DNA of 12,353 bases from Sediminispirochaeta sp. GTDB taxonomy: Bacteria; Spirochaetota; Spirochaetia; DSM-16054; Sediminispirochaetaceae. The stretch is taken from positions 1 to 12,353 of the forward strand of contig DSBN01000053.1 in the NCBI GenBank assembly GCA_011046055.1. Direction: 5' to 3'. Positions 5,519 to 12,304 of the stretch are shown here, piece after piece. The notes under the pieces are model-generated. The model was given only the letters and a program-made list of their open reading frames with translations, did not search any database and had not been told where the DNA came from. The translations under genes and the position numbers were made by a program. Position 1 is the stretch's first letter. Each line of letters opens with the position of its first letter.

Positions 5519-7624
5519 ATGGCAATACAAGGTGGATGGGCAGGAAAAATCCTGCGAGTCAACTTGACTGAAGGTAAAATTTCCCACGAGGATACGGAAA
5601 AATACAAAAACTATATCGGAGGAATGGGCTTTGGTTACAAGGTGATATGGGATGAGGTCCTCGCCGGAACCAAAGCATATGACGAGGCCAATAAAATCGT
5701 CTTTGGAGTCGGACCGCTCACCGGTTCCGGGGCTCTCTGTTCAGGTCGTACCAACATCACCAGCCTGCTGGCTTCCAACCCCTTCCACGGAGTCAGCGAC
5801 AGCCACATGGGCGGGCACTTCGCCGTTGAATTGAAATACGCCGGCTACAACGGAATCATTATCGAGGGTAAGAGTGAACGGCCCGTCTGGCTCAGGATCG
5901 AAGACGACGATGTGAGCATCGAAGACGCCTCCCTGTACTGGGGACACGGCACCTTCAAAACCATCACCGGAGTCACCGCGGTCATGGGCGGCGACTCCCA
6001 AGTGGCGGCCATAGGACAGGCCGGAGAGAACATGGTCAACCTCTCGGTCATCCGCACCGGCCCAAGCCACTCCGCGGGAGGACACGGCGGAGTCATGGGC
6101 TCGAAAAACCTCAAAGCCATCGGGGTCAAGGGTACCGGCGCCGTGCATATCAATATGGAAAACATGGAGTGGTACAATCTCAACAAGTTCACCATGAGCA
6201 TCATTGGAGCGAACAACCAGCACGTAGTCCCCCGCACTCCCCAACCCTGGGCCGAACACGACCATCCCGGCAGCCGTTGGACCGCCAAGAAGGATCTCTA
6301 CTGGGAAAAAGCCGACCCTCCAATCGAAACTGGTATCTGTACACCCGAACAGACCAACAAGGTCGGGTACAGAACCATGAAAGCCATGCTCGACTTGGGG
6401 GCTAACGGGCCAAAATACACCGTGCGAATGGGCGGCTGCGCCAGCTGTCCGATTCGATGTCACTCCCACGTGAACGTACCACAGCTGAAAAATTACGGAG
6501 CTGATCCCAATGTGGCCAACACCTGCATGGGATTCTTCGGTCCTTTTAGCGTGATGTTCAAAGGGGTCAACATCGAAGGCGAACACAAGGACGACGCCAC
6601 GGTCATAGCCCGCGCTCTGGGCTCCCATGTCGCCGACGAGTACGGAGTGTGGTGCAACTACGGTCAGCTCTCTCGAGACCTCAAATGGACCTATGAGAGG
6701 GGCATTCTACGACGGGTCATTCCCGCCGCTGAGTACAACTCCATCCGCTGGGACCTCCTGAAGAAGGGAGACCCCGGATTCTTCGAGGACTTCTACCGCC
6801 GGATAGCGATGAAAGAGGGAGAACTGAGCCGGCTCGGTGAAGGTGCCTACTGGATCGATCGTCACTGGAACCTCGGCGAAGAGTACTGGACCGACAAAAA
6901 TAACAAACTGTGGACAAAAATCGGATATCCCGTTCATCACGCCAACGAATCAAATGGGCAGGTCGGCGCCTTGATCAGCTCCATGTTCAACCGTGACGCC
7001 CAGTGTCACACCCACCAGAACTTCCTCGGCAGCGGTCTGCCGACCAAGCTGCAGCAGGATGTAGCCGAAGAGCTGTGGGGGGACCGAAATGCAATCGACG
7101 AGCCCGCCAACTACCGCCCCATGAGCAGGGGGAAGGCCAGGTTCGAGAAATGGAGCATCGTGAGAAACGTACTGCACGACTCTCTAACCCTCTGCAATTG
7201 GATGTGGCCCCTCGCCCTGAGTCCGCTCAAGGAGAGAAACTACCGCGGCGACACCGCTCTGGAGGAGAAGTACTTCACCGCCGTCACCGGTGAAGAGATG
7301 AGTGAAGAGGAATTGGATCTCGCGGCGGAGAGAATTTTCACCCTCCACCGAGCCTTGACGGTCAAACAGATGGGCACCGTAAATATGCGAGAAGAACACG
7401 ACCGGCTCACCGGATGGCAGTTCGATATGGATCCGGACAAGGAAGCCTTTACCGCCGGGACCATCAAGCTCGACCGTGATGATTTTGAAAAAGGCTTGAC
7501 CATGCTCTACGAAGAGATGGGCTGGGATCCTCAAACAGGCGCACCCACCAGAGAGACCTTGGAAAAGCTTCAGCTCAAATACGTGGCTGATGAATTGGAG
7601 ACTCTGGATCTGTTGCCGGCATAA
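5519..7624 (+). CDS. ydhV: Aldehyde:ferredoxin oxidoreductase family protein, YdhV type
   Basis: This 701-residue protein has the length and, as far as I can recall it, close sequence similarity to E. coli YdhV (about 700 residues) throughout, for example near the N-terminus (GGMGFGYK, GPLTGSGA) and at HRALTVKQM. Family members bind a bis-pyranopterin Mo or W cofactor and one [4Fe-4S] cluster; E. coli YdhV has been reported to hold a bis-Mo-MPT cofactor. The cluster ligands are visible as Cys307, Cys310 and Cys314 (CASCPIRC), with the distal Cys559 in LTLCNWMWP. The ATG at 5519 follows AAGGAGAG (5506-5513) by 5 bases. No signal peptide is present, so the protein is either cytoplasmic or carried out by the Tat-signal FeS subunit. 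The substrate is unknown even for E. coli YdhV; aldehyde or carboxylic acid chemistry is a family-level expectation only. Whether Mo or W is used cannot be read from the sequence. Confidence 0.93.
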   Translation: MAIQGGWAGKILRVNLTEGKISHEDTEKYKNYIGGMGFGYKVIWDEVLAGTKAYDEANKIVFGVGPLTGSGALCSGRTNITSLLASNPFHGVSDSHMGGHFAVELKYAGYNGIIIEGKSERPVWLRIEDDDVSIEDASLYWGHGTFKTITGVTAVMGGDSQVAAIGQAGENMVNLSVIRTGPSHSAGGHGGVMGSKNLKAIGVKGTGAVHINMENMEWYNLNKFTMSIIGANNQHVVPRTPQPWAEHDHPGSRWTAKKDLYWEKADPPIETGICTPEQTNKVGYRTMKAMLDLGANGPKYTVRMGGCASCPIRCHSHVNVPQLKNYGADPNVANTCMGFFGPFSVMFKGVNIEGEHKDDATVIARALGSHVADEYGVWCNYGQLSRDLKWTYERGILRRVIPAAEYNSIRWDLLKKGDPGFFEDFYRRIAMKEGELSRLGEGAYWIDRHWNLGEEYWTDKNNKLWTKIGYPVHHANESNGQVGALISSMFNRDAQCHTHQNFLGSGLPTKLQQDVAEELWGDRNAIDEPANYRPMSRGKARFEKWSIVRNVLHDSLTLCNWMWPLALSPLKERNYRGDTALEEKYFTAVTGEEMSEEELDLAAERIFTLHRALTVKQMGTVNMREEHDRLTGWQFDMDPDKEAFTAGTIKLDRDDFEKGLTMLYEEMGWDPQTGAPTRETLEKLQLKYVADELETLDLLPA

Positions 7625-7632
7625 AGAGCACA

Positions 7633-8124
7633 ATGGAAAACGAAAACACTGTATCCGCGTTGGATCAGATCAAAGAAAAAAGCGCTGCCGGATTCGTCGT
7701 GCACGAATCCGGCCTCAGCGCTGAAATCACCGAAGAAGAGCGCTCGATGGTCGGAGAAATCAAGGGCGAAAAAGGCGTCTATTTTTTTGACCCAAACACA
7801 ATGGCGCCCCGTTACGCCTCAATAATGGTGAACCTCGAAGAGAAGAACTACCTCGCTCTGGCCGCCGAGACAATACGCAACGACAGCCGCACCTATCCGC
7901 GGACCACCCCTTTGGCCCTCTTCAGCGAGTCTTCTTTCTCCTTCACCCAGGAGACCGTGGAGATAATTTTGCGGAGCTTTCAGGACAAACCGGGGTTTGA
8001 GGACATCGAGAAATGCGGAGCCTCAAATGGCGCAATGCATCTTTTTTCAAAAAAATATCTCGATCCCGCACAGGCTGAATACCTCTGTGAATGGGATGAA
8101 GTGGGACGGGCGGAGAACCAATGA
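7633..8124 (+). CDS. Unrecognised 163-residue protein of the AOR operon
   Basis: I do not recognise this family. The gene starts 8 bases after the AOR stop and its TGA overlaps the ATG of the next gene (ATGA), so it is firmly inside the operon. It is acidic and soluble-looking, with no signal peptide and no membrane segment. The N-terminal third is charged (VHESGLSAEITEEERSMVGE); the middle and C-terminal parts look like a compact alpha/beta fold. Two cysteines occur near the C-terminus (in EKCGASNG and YLCEWDE) and no metal motif is evident. Its place between an AOR and an FdhD-like gene suggests an assembly chaperone or small subunit, perhaps the counterpart of YdhW in the E. coli ydh operon. 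That link rests on position only. Confidence 0.8.
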   Translation: MENENTVSALDQIKEKSAAGFVVHESGLSAEITEEERSMVGEIKGEKGVYFFDPNTMAPRYASIMVNLEEKNYLALAAETIRNDSRTYPRTTPLALFSESSFSFTQETVEIILRSFQDKPGFEDIEKCGASNGAMHLFSKKYLDPAQAEYLCEWDEVGRAENQ

Positions 8125-8798
8125 TACGGACACGCAGCTATACCCCCACGGTGGATGAGGAGCAGGTCAGACTGAGAATAGCCGAGGAGGTCTACAACGA
8201 CTTTTTCTGCACTCCCCAGGAGCTCACCGAACTCTGCATCGGACACCTCTACTTACGCGGAAAAATCCACAGCGCCGATGATGTTGTGCTTGTCCAAACG
8301 GAGACGAAGAACCCCATCGAAATGGTGGCCACAATTCTGCCGAACCAGAGCCTGGGAACAAACCCCGCGGCGACGGATAATACCGACTTCGAGGTTCCAG
8401 GGATTGATACCCTGAGAGAAGCTGCCGCGGAGATGTTCTCCATGGCGGAGATCTATAAAAAATGGGGCGGAATTCACTGCTCAGCACTTTTATACGAAAA
8501 TGAGATTGTCGCCTTCAAGGAAGATATCGGACGACACAACGCGATGGACAAGGTCATCGGCCAAGCCTTGATCGACAATTATGACATCTCCAAGCTCATC
8601 TACTTGACCAGCGGACGGGTAAATGCTGAAATAATAAGCAAGGCAGCGACGGCGGGATTGCCGCTGATTGTTTCACGTAGTATTGTTTCCACCATCGCCC
8701 TCGAGACCGCCCGTCGACTGGAGATAGGGCTGATCGGAAGGATCGAATGGGAAGAGCCTATCGTATATGAAGAAGCACAACATAGAATGCAGCGATAG
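8121..8798 (+). CDS. fdhD: FdhD-like accessory protein lacking the catalytic CxxC motif
   Basis: This 225-residue protein is homologous to FdhD, which in E. coli passes sulfur from IscS to the bis-MGD cofactor before it enters formate dehydrogenase. Family signatures are clear: FFCTPQELTELCIGHLY (28-44), GGIHCSALLYE (116-126), EDIGRHNAMDKVIG (134-147), LTSGR (162-166) and IVSRS (183-187). However, the segment between about residue 60 and 105, where FdhD normally has the sulfur-carrying CxxC loop, contains no cysteine. The only cysteines are Cys30, Cys39 and Cys120. The protein is also shorter than E. coli FdhD (277 residues). The ATG overlaps the previous stop, with GGAGAA about 4 bases upstream. 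In this operon it may bind or deliver the AOR pterin cofactor rather than sulfurate it. The symbol denotes the family, not proven function. Confidence 0.85.
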   Translation: MIRTRSYTPTVDEEQVRLRIAEEVYNDFFCTPQELTELCIGHLYLRGKIHSADDVVLVQTETKNPIEMVATILPNQSLGTNPAATDNTDFEVPGIDTLREAAAEMFSMAEIYKKWGGIHCSALLYENEIVAFKEDIGRHNAMDKVIGQALIDNYDISKLIYLTSGRVNAEIISKAATAGLPLIVSRSIVSTIALETARRLEIGLIGRIEWEEPIVYEEAQHRMQR

Positions 8799-8814
8799 CT
8801 ATAACGGCGAAGTT

Positions 8815-9537
8815 ATGGCTTTGCGGCAACACCTGCGTGAGCTACGGCAGGTCCTGGTGGTCTCGGCCATGAGCGTGCTCCTGTTCGCCGTGGCGATGTA
8901 CAACTATTTCGACCCGGTCATCGCTTTTCTCTATTCCCCCTTCGCCAATATCCCCCAAATAGTGACGGGGAACACTCTCTTCGCCCATCACGTCTTTGAA
9001 GGCTTTCTCACCAGGATAAAAATCAGTGTCTTTGTCGGCTTGATCTTCTCTTCCCCGATCCTGATTTTTCTGCTTATTCGTTTCATTTTTCCCGCCCTCA
9101 CCAAACGGGAGAAACGCATCACTCTGTGGACGCTGATATCCAGCGCGGCCTTGGTGTTTGGAGGCTTTTATTACGGGTACTACTCGATACTGCCGATTGC
9201 CATCGACTTTTTTACCAGCGCCGGATTTTTTCCTGACCATATCGGATTGATGCTGAACTACGAGAGAAACATCATGTACGTGTTCCGTTTCCTCTTTTTG
9301 GTCCTGGTGACGTTCCAGCTGCCGGTTTTGATGGTGATTCTGATGATGAGCAATATCATTCACCGTGGCACGCTCTTTCGAATGGGGCGCTTCGTTGTTA
9401 TTGGACTTTTTCTCTTCTCCGCGATTATCACTCCTCCGGATTTTGTGAGCCAGGTGATGATCGCCCTACCGATGATCGTGCTGTATTATTTTGCGCTCTT
9501 GGTTGCCGTCATTTTCGGCTTTGGAAAGGAGGCGTGA
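8815..9537 (+). CDS. tatC: Twin-arginine translocase subunit TatC
   Basis: This is a 240-residue inner-membrane protein with six predicted helices, the receptor for twin-arginine signals. The ATG at 8815 gives the typical N-terminus MALRQHLRELRQ. An in-frame ATG at 8767 would add 16 polar residues and overlap the FdhD-like gene by 32 bases, and cannot be excluded. Key features are HLRELR in the N-terminal cytoplasmic segment, FPALTKREKR with the conserved Glu (Glu103 in E. coli) before the third helix, FQLPV in place of the E. coli FEVPV (Gln at the Glu170 position, a natural variant in some TatC proteins), and ITPPDFVSQ near residues 203-211. The gene is followed directly by tatB-like and tatA genes. 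Location in the AOR operon points to export of the Tat-signal FeS subunit. Confidence 0.93.
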   Translation: MALRQHLRELRQVLVVSAMSVLLFAVAMYNYFDPVIAFLYSPFANIPQIVTGNTLFAHHVFEGFLTRIKISVFVGLIFSSPILIFLLIRFIFPALTKREKRITLWTLISSAALVFGGFYYGYYSILPIAIDFFTSAGFFPDHIGLMLNYERNIMYVFRFLFLVLVTFQLPVLMVILMMSNIIHRGTLFRMGRFVVIGLFLFSAIITPPDFVSQVMIALPMIVLYYFALLVAVIFGFGKEA

Positions 9538-9875
9538 TGCCGGGACTTGGGATCTCCGAACTGCTGCTCATTGCCTTGCTGATTCTCCTTTTTGTCCGTA
9601 CCGAGGACCTGCCCAATATAATGCGTTTTCTCGGCCGAACCTGGGCCAAAGCCTATCGTTACTACCTTCTGTTCAAGCAGGAGATGAGAAAAATGGAGAA
9701 ATCCATGGGTATCGAGGAGGAGATGAAGGATATTCGATCAATTAGCGCCCGGCTCAATAGTGAAATCGCCTCTTTCAACAAGGATTTGAGGAGTGAAAAT
9801 AAAGAAAGAGATTATGCAAAAGAGATAGAAAAACAAACCGAAGAAATACCGAATAATTCTGATACAAAGGAGTAA
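9537..9875 (+). CDS. tatB: TatB-like (TatA/B family) translocase subunit
   Basis: This 112-residue protein has the TatA/B layout: a short N-terminus (MPGLGISELLL), one membrane helix to about residue 21, a hinge, an amphipathic helix (LPNIMRFLGRTWAKAYRYY), and a long charged tail rich in Glu and Lys. The Glu at residue 8 matches the conserved polar residue of TatB (ISELLLI). The usual hinge GPExLP is altered to RTEDLP. The ATG shares its A with the tatC stop (TGATG) and follows AAGGAGG (9526-9532) by 4 bases. The upstream GTG at 9534 is too close to that site. The length, tail and order before a TatA favour TatB, but short TatB and long TatA proteins are hard to separate by eye. Confidence 0.82.
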   Translation: MPGLGISELLLIALLILLFVRTEDLPNIMRFLGRTWAKAYRYYLLFKQEMRKMEKSMGIEEEMKDIRSISARLNSEIASFNKDLRSENKERDYAKEIEKQTEEIPNNSDTKE

Positions 9876-9878
9876 ATC

Positions 9879-10071
9879 ATGTTAGGTACAACGGAAATTG
9901 TAGTTATCGGCGGAGTAGTGGTACTACTTTTCGGCGCCAGCGCCATACCCAAGTTCGCCAAAAAACCTCGGCAAAGCAAAAAAAGAGTTCCGTGACGGAA
10001 TGGCCGAAGAGGTCAAACAGGGCGAAGAAACTCAAGAAGGTGATTCGTCAAAAAAAAAGGAAGACAAATAG
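9879..10071 (+). pseudogene. tatA: tatA with a one-base frameshift in an A run
   Basis: The gene begins with a strong AAAGGAG site (9866-9872) and encodes MLGTTEIVVIGG...LLFGASAIPKFAK, a textbook TatA membrane helix, hinge and start of the amphipathic helix. At the run of six A residues at 9960-9965 the frame breaks and reaches TGA at 9993-9995 after 38 codons. Removing one A restores NLGKAKKEFRDGMAEEVKQ and a charged tail to TAG at 10069-10071, the expected length of about 63 residues. The downstream frame is fully TatA-like, so decay is recent, or the extra A is a sequencing error in a homopolymer. As written, the product would keep the membrane helix but lose most of the amphipathic helix. 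It is the last gene of the operon, 3 bases after tatB. Confidence 0.85.
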
Positions 10072-10096
10072 TATAGCCCAACATCTTTTTACAAGA

Positions 10097-10130
10097 ACAT
10101 ATGCTGCCCTCGGATGAGGGAAGCATATGT
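10097..10130 (+). terminator. Strong hairpin after the AOR/tat operon
   Basis: ACATATGCT (10097-10105) pairs perfectly with AGCATATGT (10122-10130). Inside, after one G/A mismatch, CCCTC (10107-10111) pairs with GAGGG (10116-10120) around a four-base GGAT loop. The stem of 14 pairs is stable, but the sequence after it (GTCTTCCCCCTCTTC) is pyrimidine-rich rather than a T run, so it may be an imperfect intrinsic terminator or a 3'-end protecting hairpin. It lies 25 bases past the tatA stop. Confidence 0.6.
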
Positions 10131-10306
10131 GTCTTCCCCCTCTTCGCGTGGGACTATCTCGTAACGCCTAAAACACTCCCTCCTCGACCAATTCACATGC
10201 CCGTATAAATATTCATTATTATTGACACATAGAGGCCGCTGCTGTATCTTTATACCCTGAATATTTAACGATCGATCAAACGCAGCATGAAACGGGAGAA
10301 TGGACC
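10131..10306 (+). promoter_or_regulatory. Intergenic region with sigma70-like promoter for putP
   Basis: TTGACA at 10222-10227 matches the -35 consensus perfectly and is followed after 17 bases by TATCTT at 10245-10250, a moderate -10. An AT-rich stretch lies just upstream of the -35 (10204-10221). Transcription from about 10257 would give a 50-base leader before the putP ATG. No reading frame or other structure stands out in this stretch. Confidence 0.6.
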
Positions 10307-11764
10307 ATGCTTTATCTACAATTCGGCCTCTACCTGGCGCTGATGCTCGCCGTGGGCTACTATTACATGAAACGCACCAGCAACAACAACGACTTCATCA
10401 TCGGCGGCAGAACGATGGGGCCGGTCACCACCGCCATCTCCGCCGGAGCTTCCGACATGTCCAGCTGGCTTTTGCTCGGGCTCCCCGGAGCGGTGTTCGC
10501 CTCTGGGCTGGTGGAGGGGGTCTGGATATCCCTGGGACTCCTGCTGGGAGCCTACTTCAACTGGCTGATAGTAGCCGAACGCCTGCGGACCATGACGGAA
10601 AAACTGGACGCGGTCACTCTCCCCTCCTTTATCGCCAAACGCTCCGACGACGAGACGGGGATTCTGAAGACCGTATCTACCCTGGTCATTCTCTTTTTCT
10701 TCACCCTCTACGTGGCCTCTGGCTTGAAAGGAGGGACCCTGCTTTTCGCCCACACCTTCGGGGCTAGTGAAGCGACGGCCATGGCCATCACTACCTTGGT
10801 GGTGGTCTCCTACACCTTTCTCGGAGGATACATGGCCGTCTGCTGGACCGACCTGCTGCAGGGACTCTTGATGCTGGGAGCTCTGATCTTCAGCTCACTC
10901 CTCGGCTTTTTCGCCGTCTCCGGCTCCGGGGCGCAGATCAGCGCCGCCAATCCGGCAGCCTTCAAGTTCACTACCAGCTTCATCACCGGGGCGAGCCTCA
11001 TGGCCTGGGGCTTCGGTTACTTCGGCCAACCCCACATCCTGGCCCGCTTCATCGGTATCAGAAACGCCGAATCGGTCAAAAGCGCGCGCCGGGTCGGCAT
11101 CACCTGGATGGCCCTCAGCCTCGTCCTGGCGACCATGATCGGTATCGTGGGGATCGGCTACAACGCCCTTTTCCCCTTGGAAGGGGTCGCCGGGCCGGGA
11201 GGAGACAGCGAGAGGATATTCCTGGCCCTGACCAGCGCCCTCTTTCATCCCCTGTTCAGCGGATTCGTTCTGGCGGCGGTTCTGGCGGCGGTCATGTCCA
11301 CGGCGGACTCCCAATTGCTCGTCCTCACCTCATCCCTCACTTCGGACATCCCCTATATCGCCAAGATGGATGAGAAAAAAAAGGAGCTCATCAGCCGGTT
11401 GGGGGTGGTCGGTTTCGCCTTCATCGCCTACCTTATCAGTGCCAACGACAACGGGACCATCCTGGCCATGGTGGGCTACGCCTGGGGAGGCTTCGGCGCC
11501 GCCTTCGGACCGGTGGTGATACTCGCTCTGACCTGGCGGAGAATGACCAGGTGGGGCGCCCTGGCGGGTATGCTGGTCGGGTCTATCACCATCTACGTGG
11601 TGAAAAACTACATCTCCATCGAAGGGGAGTACTTCTACGAGCTTCTGCCCGGCTTTATCTTGGCCTTCCTGGCTATCATCGTAGTCAGTCTGCTCGGGGA
11701 CAAACCCTCTCACCAGGGGCTGGAGGTTTTTGATGAGACGGAGAGCCTGGTAAGGGCAAAATAG
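10307..11764 (+). CDS. putP: Sodium/proline-type symporter (SSS family, PutP)
   Basis: This is a 485-residue inner-membrane sodium/solute symporter with 12-13 hydrophobic helices, close in length to E. coli PutP (502). Diagnostic segments are ISAGASDMSSWLLLGLPGA (residues 44-62), with Ala48, Asp50 and Met51 at the sites of E. coli Ala53, Asp55 and Met56; GYFGQPHILARFIG in the middle; and LAAVMSTADSQLL, where Ser331 and Thr332 match the sodium-binding Ser340 and Thr341. The ATG at 10307 follows GGGAGA (10294-10299) by 7 bases; a 10300 ATG lies in another frame. The gene has its own promoter and no proline-catabolic neighbour in the window. L-proline is the most likely substrate on family similarity, for nutrition or osmoprotection. 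Confidence 0.9.
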   Translation: MLYLQFGLYLALMLAVGYYYMKRTSNNNDFIIGGRTMGPVTTAISAGASDMSSWLLLGLPGAVFASGLVEGVWISLGLLLGAYFNWLIVAERLRTMTEKLDAVTLPSFIAKRSDDETGILKTVSTLVILFFFTLYVASGLKGGTLLFAHTFGASEATAMAITTLVVVSYTFLGGYMAVCWTDLLQGLLMLGALIFSSLLGFFAVSGSGAQISAANPAAFKFTTSFITGASLMAWGFGYFGQPHILARFIGIRNAESVKSARRVGITWMALSLVLATMIGIVGIGYNALFPLEGVAGPGGDSERIFLALTSALFHPLFSGFVLAAVLAAVMSTADSQLLVLTSSLTSDIPYIAKMDEKKKELISRLGVVGFAFIAYLISANDNGTILAMVGYAWGGFGAAFGPVVILALTWRRMTRWGALAGMLVGSITIYVVKNYISIEGEYFYELLPGFILAFLAIIVVSLLGDKPSHQGLEVFDETESLVRAK

Positions 11765-11790
11765 TAATAGCCGCGAAATCCCGGACAGAT

Positions 11791-11838
11791 ACCTTGACAT
11801 TCAAGCTTTTTACAATTACCTTGATACTCAAGGTAATT
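11791..11838 (+). promoter_or_regulatory. Tandem inverted-repeat operators overlapping the marR promoter
   Basis: The main site has perfect 11-base arms, AATTACCTTGA (11814-11824) and TCAAGGTAATT (11828-11838), around TAC. A second, shorter copy lies 27 bases upstream, ACCTTGA (11791-11797), CAT, TCAAGCT (11801-11807), with one arm mismatch. The upstream copy contains the -35 TTGACA (11794-11799); the downstream copy covers the -10 position 17 bases later (TACCTT, 11817-11822) and an AAGG ribosome site (11830-11833). The core CTTGA-N3-TCAAG resembles sites of MarR-family regulators such as FabT. Autorepression by the adjacent MarR protein is the simplest inference. Confidence 0.75.
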
Positions 11839-11842
11839 TTCA

Positions 11843-12304
11843 ATGGAACGAAAGCAACAGAAACACGATGAACGCCTGGAAGAGTACTCGAGGGCGCTGA
11901 CCGAGTTCTTCGATCGTCTGAATTCCTGGGAGCAGAGCGTAGTATCGGACACCGGCGTCTCCCTGGCCCAAATGCACCTGATCGAAGTGATCGGCAACCG
12001 CGGGCGGATGAGAATGAAGGAGCTCGCCCAGCTCCTCGGGGTGACCACCGGTACCCTCACGGTGATGGTGCATCGGCTGGCGGAGAGGGACTACCTGATT
12101 CGACTCAAGGATGAGCAGGACCGACGCTCCTACTTCGTGGATCTGAGCGAAAAAGGAAAGGCCGAGTATCACCATCACCACCACATGCACTTCCACCTCG
12201 TTGAAGGAATTGTACACACTCTTGGCGAAAGAGAATCCGAGCAGTTCTTTGCCCATTTGAAAAAGCTGCAAGACGCATTAATTATAGGAGTATTGAATGA
12301 GTGA
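11843..12304 (+). CDS. MarR-family transcriptional regulator with a histidine-rich segment
   Basis: This 153-residue protein has the MarR layout: N-terminal dimerisation helix, winged helix-turn-helix (MRMKELAQLLGVTTGTLTVMVHRLAERDYL, residues 56-85; helix-turn-helix about 58-80), the wing RLKDEQDRRSYFVDLSEKG (87-105), then C-terminal dimerisation helices. The wing motif DRRSYFVDLSEKG is typical of the family. Residues 110-118 are HHHHHMHFH, at the start of the helix that in zinc-responsive relatives such as AdcR carries metal ligands, so metal sensing is possible but unproven. The gene follows the tandem operators directly, with only four bases between the operator and the ATG, and its last 8 bases overlap the next gene. 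The regulated genes are therefore itself and the operon running off the window; the ligand is unknown. Confidence 0.9.
   Translation: MERKQQKHDERLEEYSRALTEFFDRLNSWEQSVVSDTGVSLAQMHLIEVIGNRGRMRMKELAQLLGVTTGTLTVMVHRLAERDYLIRLKDEQDRRSYFVDLSEKGKAEYHHHHHMHFHLVEGIVHTLGERESEQFFAHLKKLQDALIIGVLNE

Noticed and set aside
5741..6628. Minus-strand frame of 295 codons
   Set aside because: It is a shadow of the AOR gene, which is supported by motifs over its full length.
9955..9995. Programmed ribosomal frameshift in tatA
   Set aside because: The needed shift is +1, not the usual -1 at A-rich slippery sites, the run is only six A, and no stimulating structure is evident. Error or mutation is simpler, though slippage is not excluded.
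10300..10767. Plus-strand frame beginning at ATG 10300
   Set aside because: It overlaps putP in another frame and has a biased, Arg/His-rich composition.
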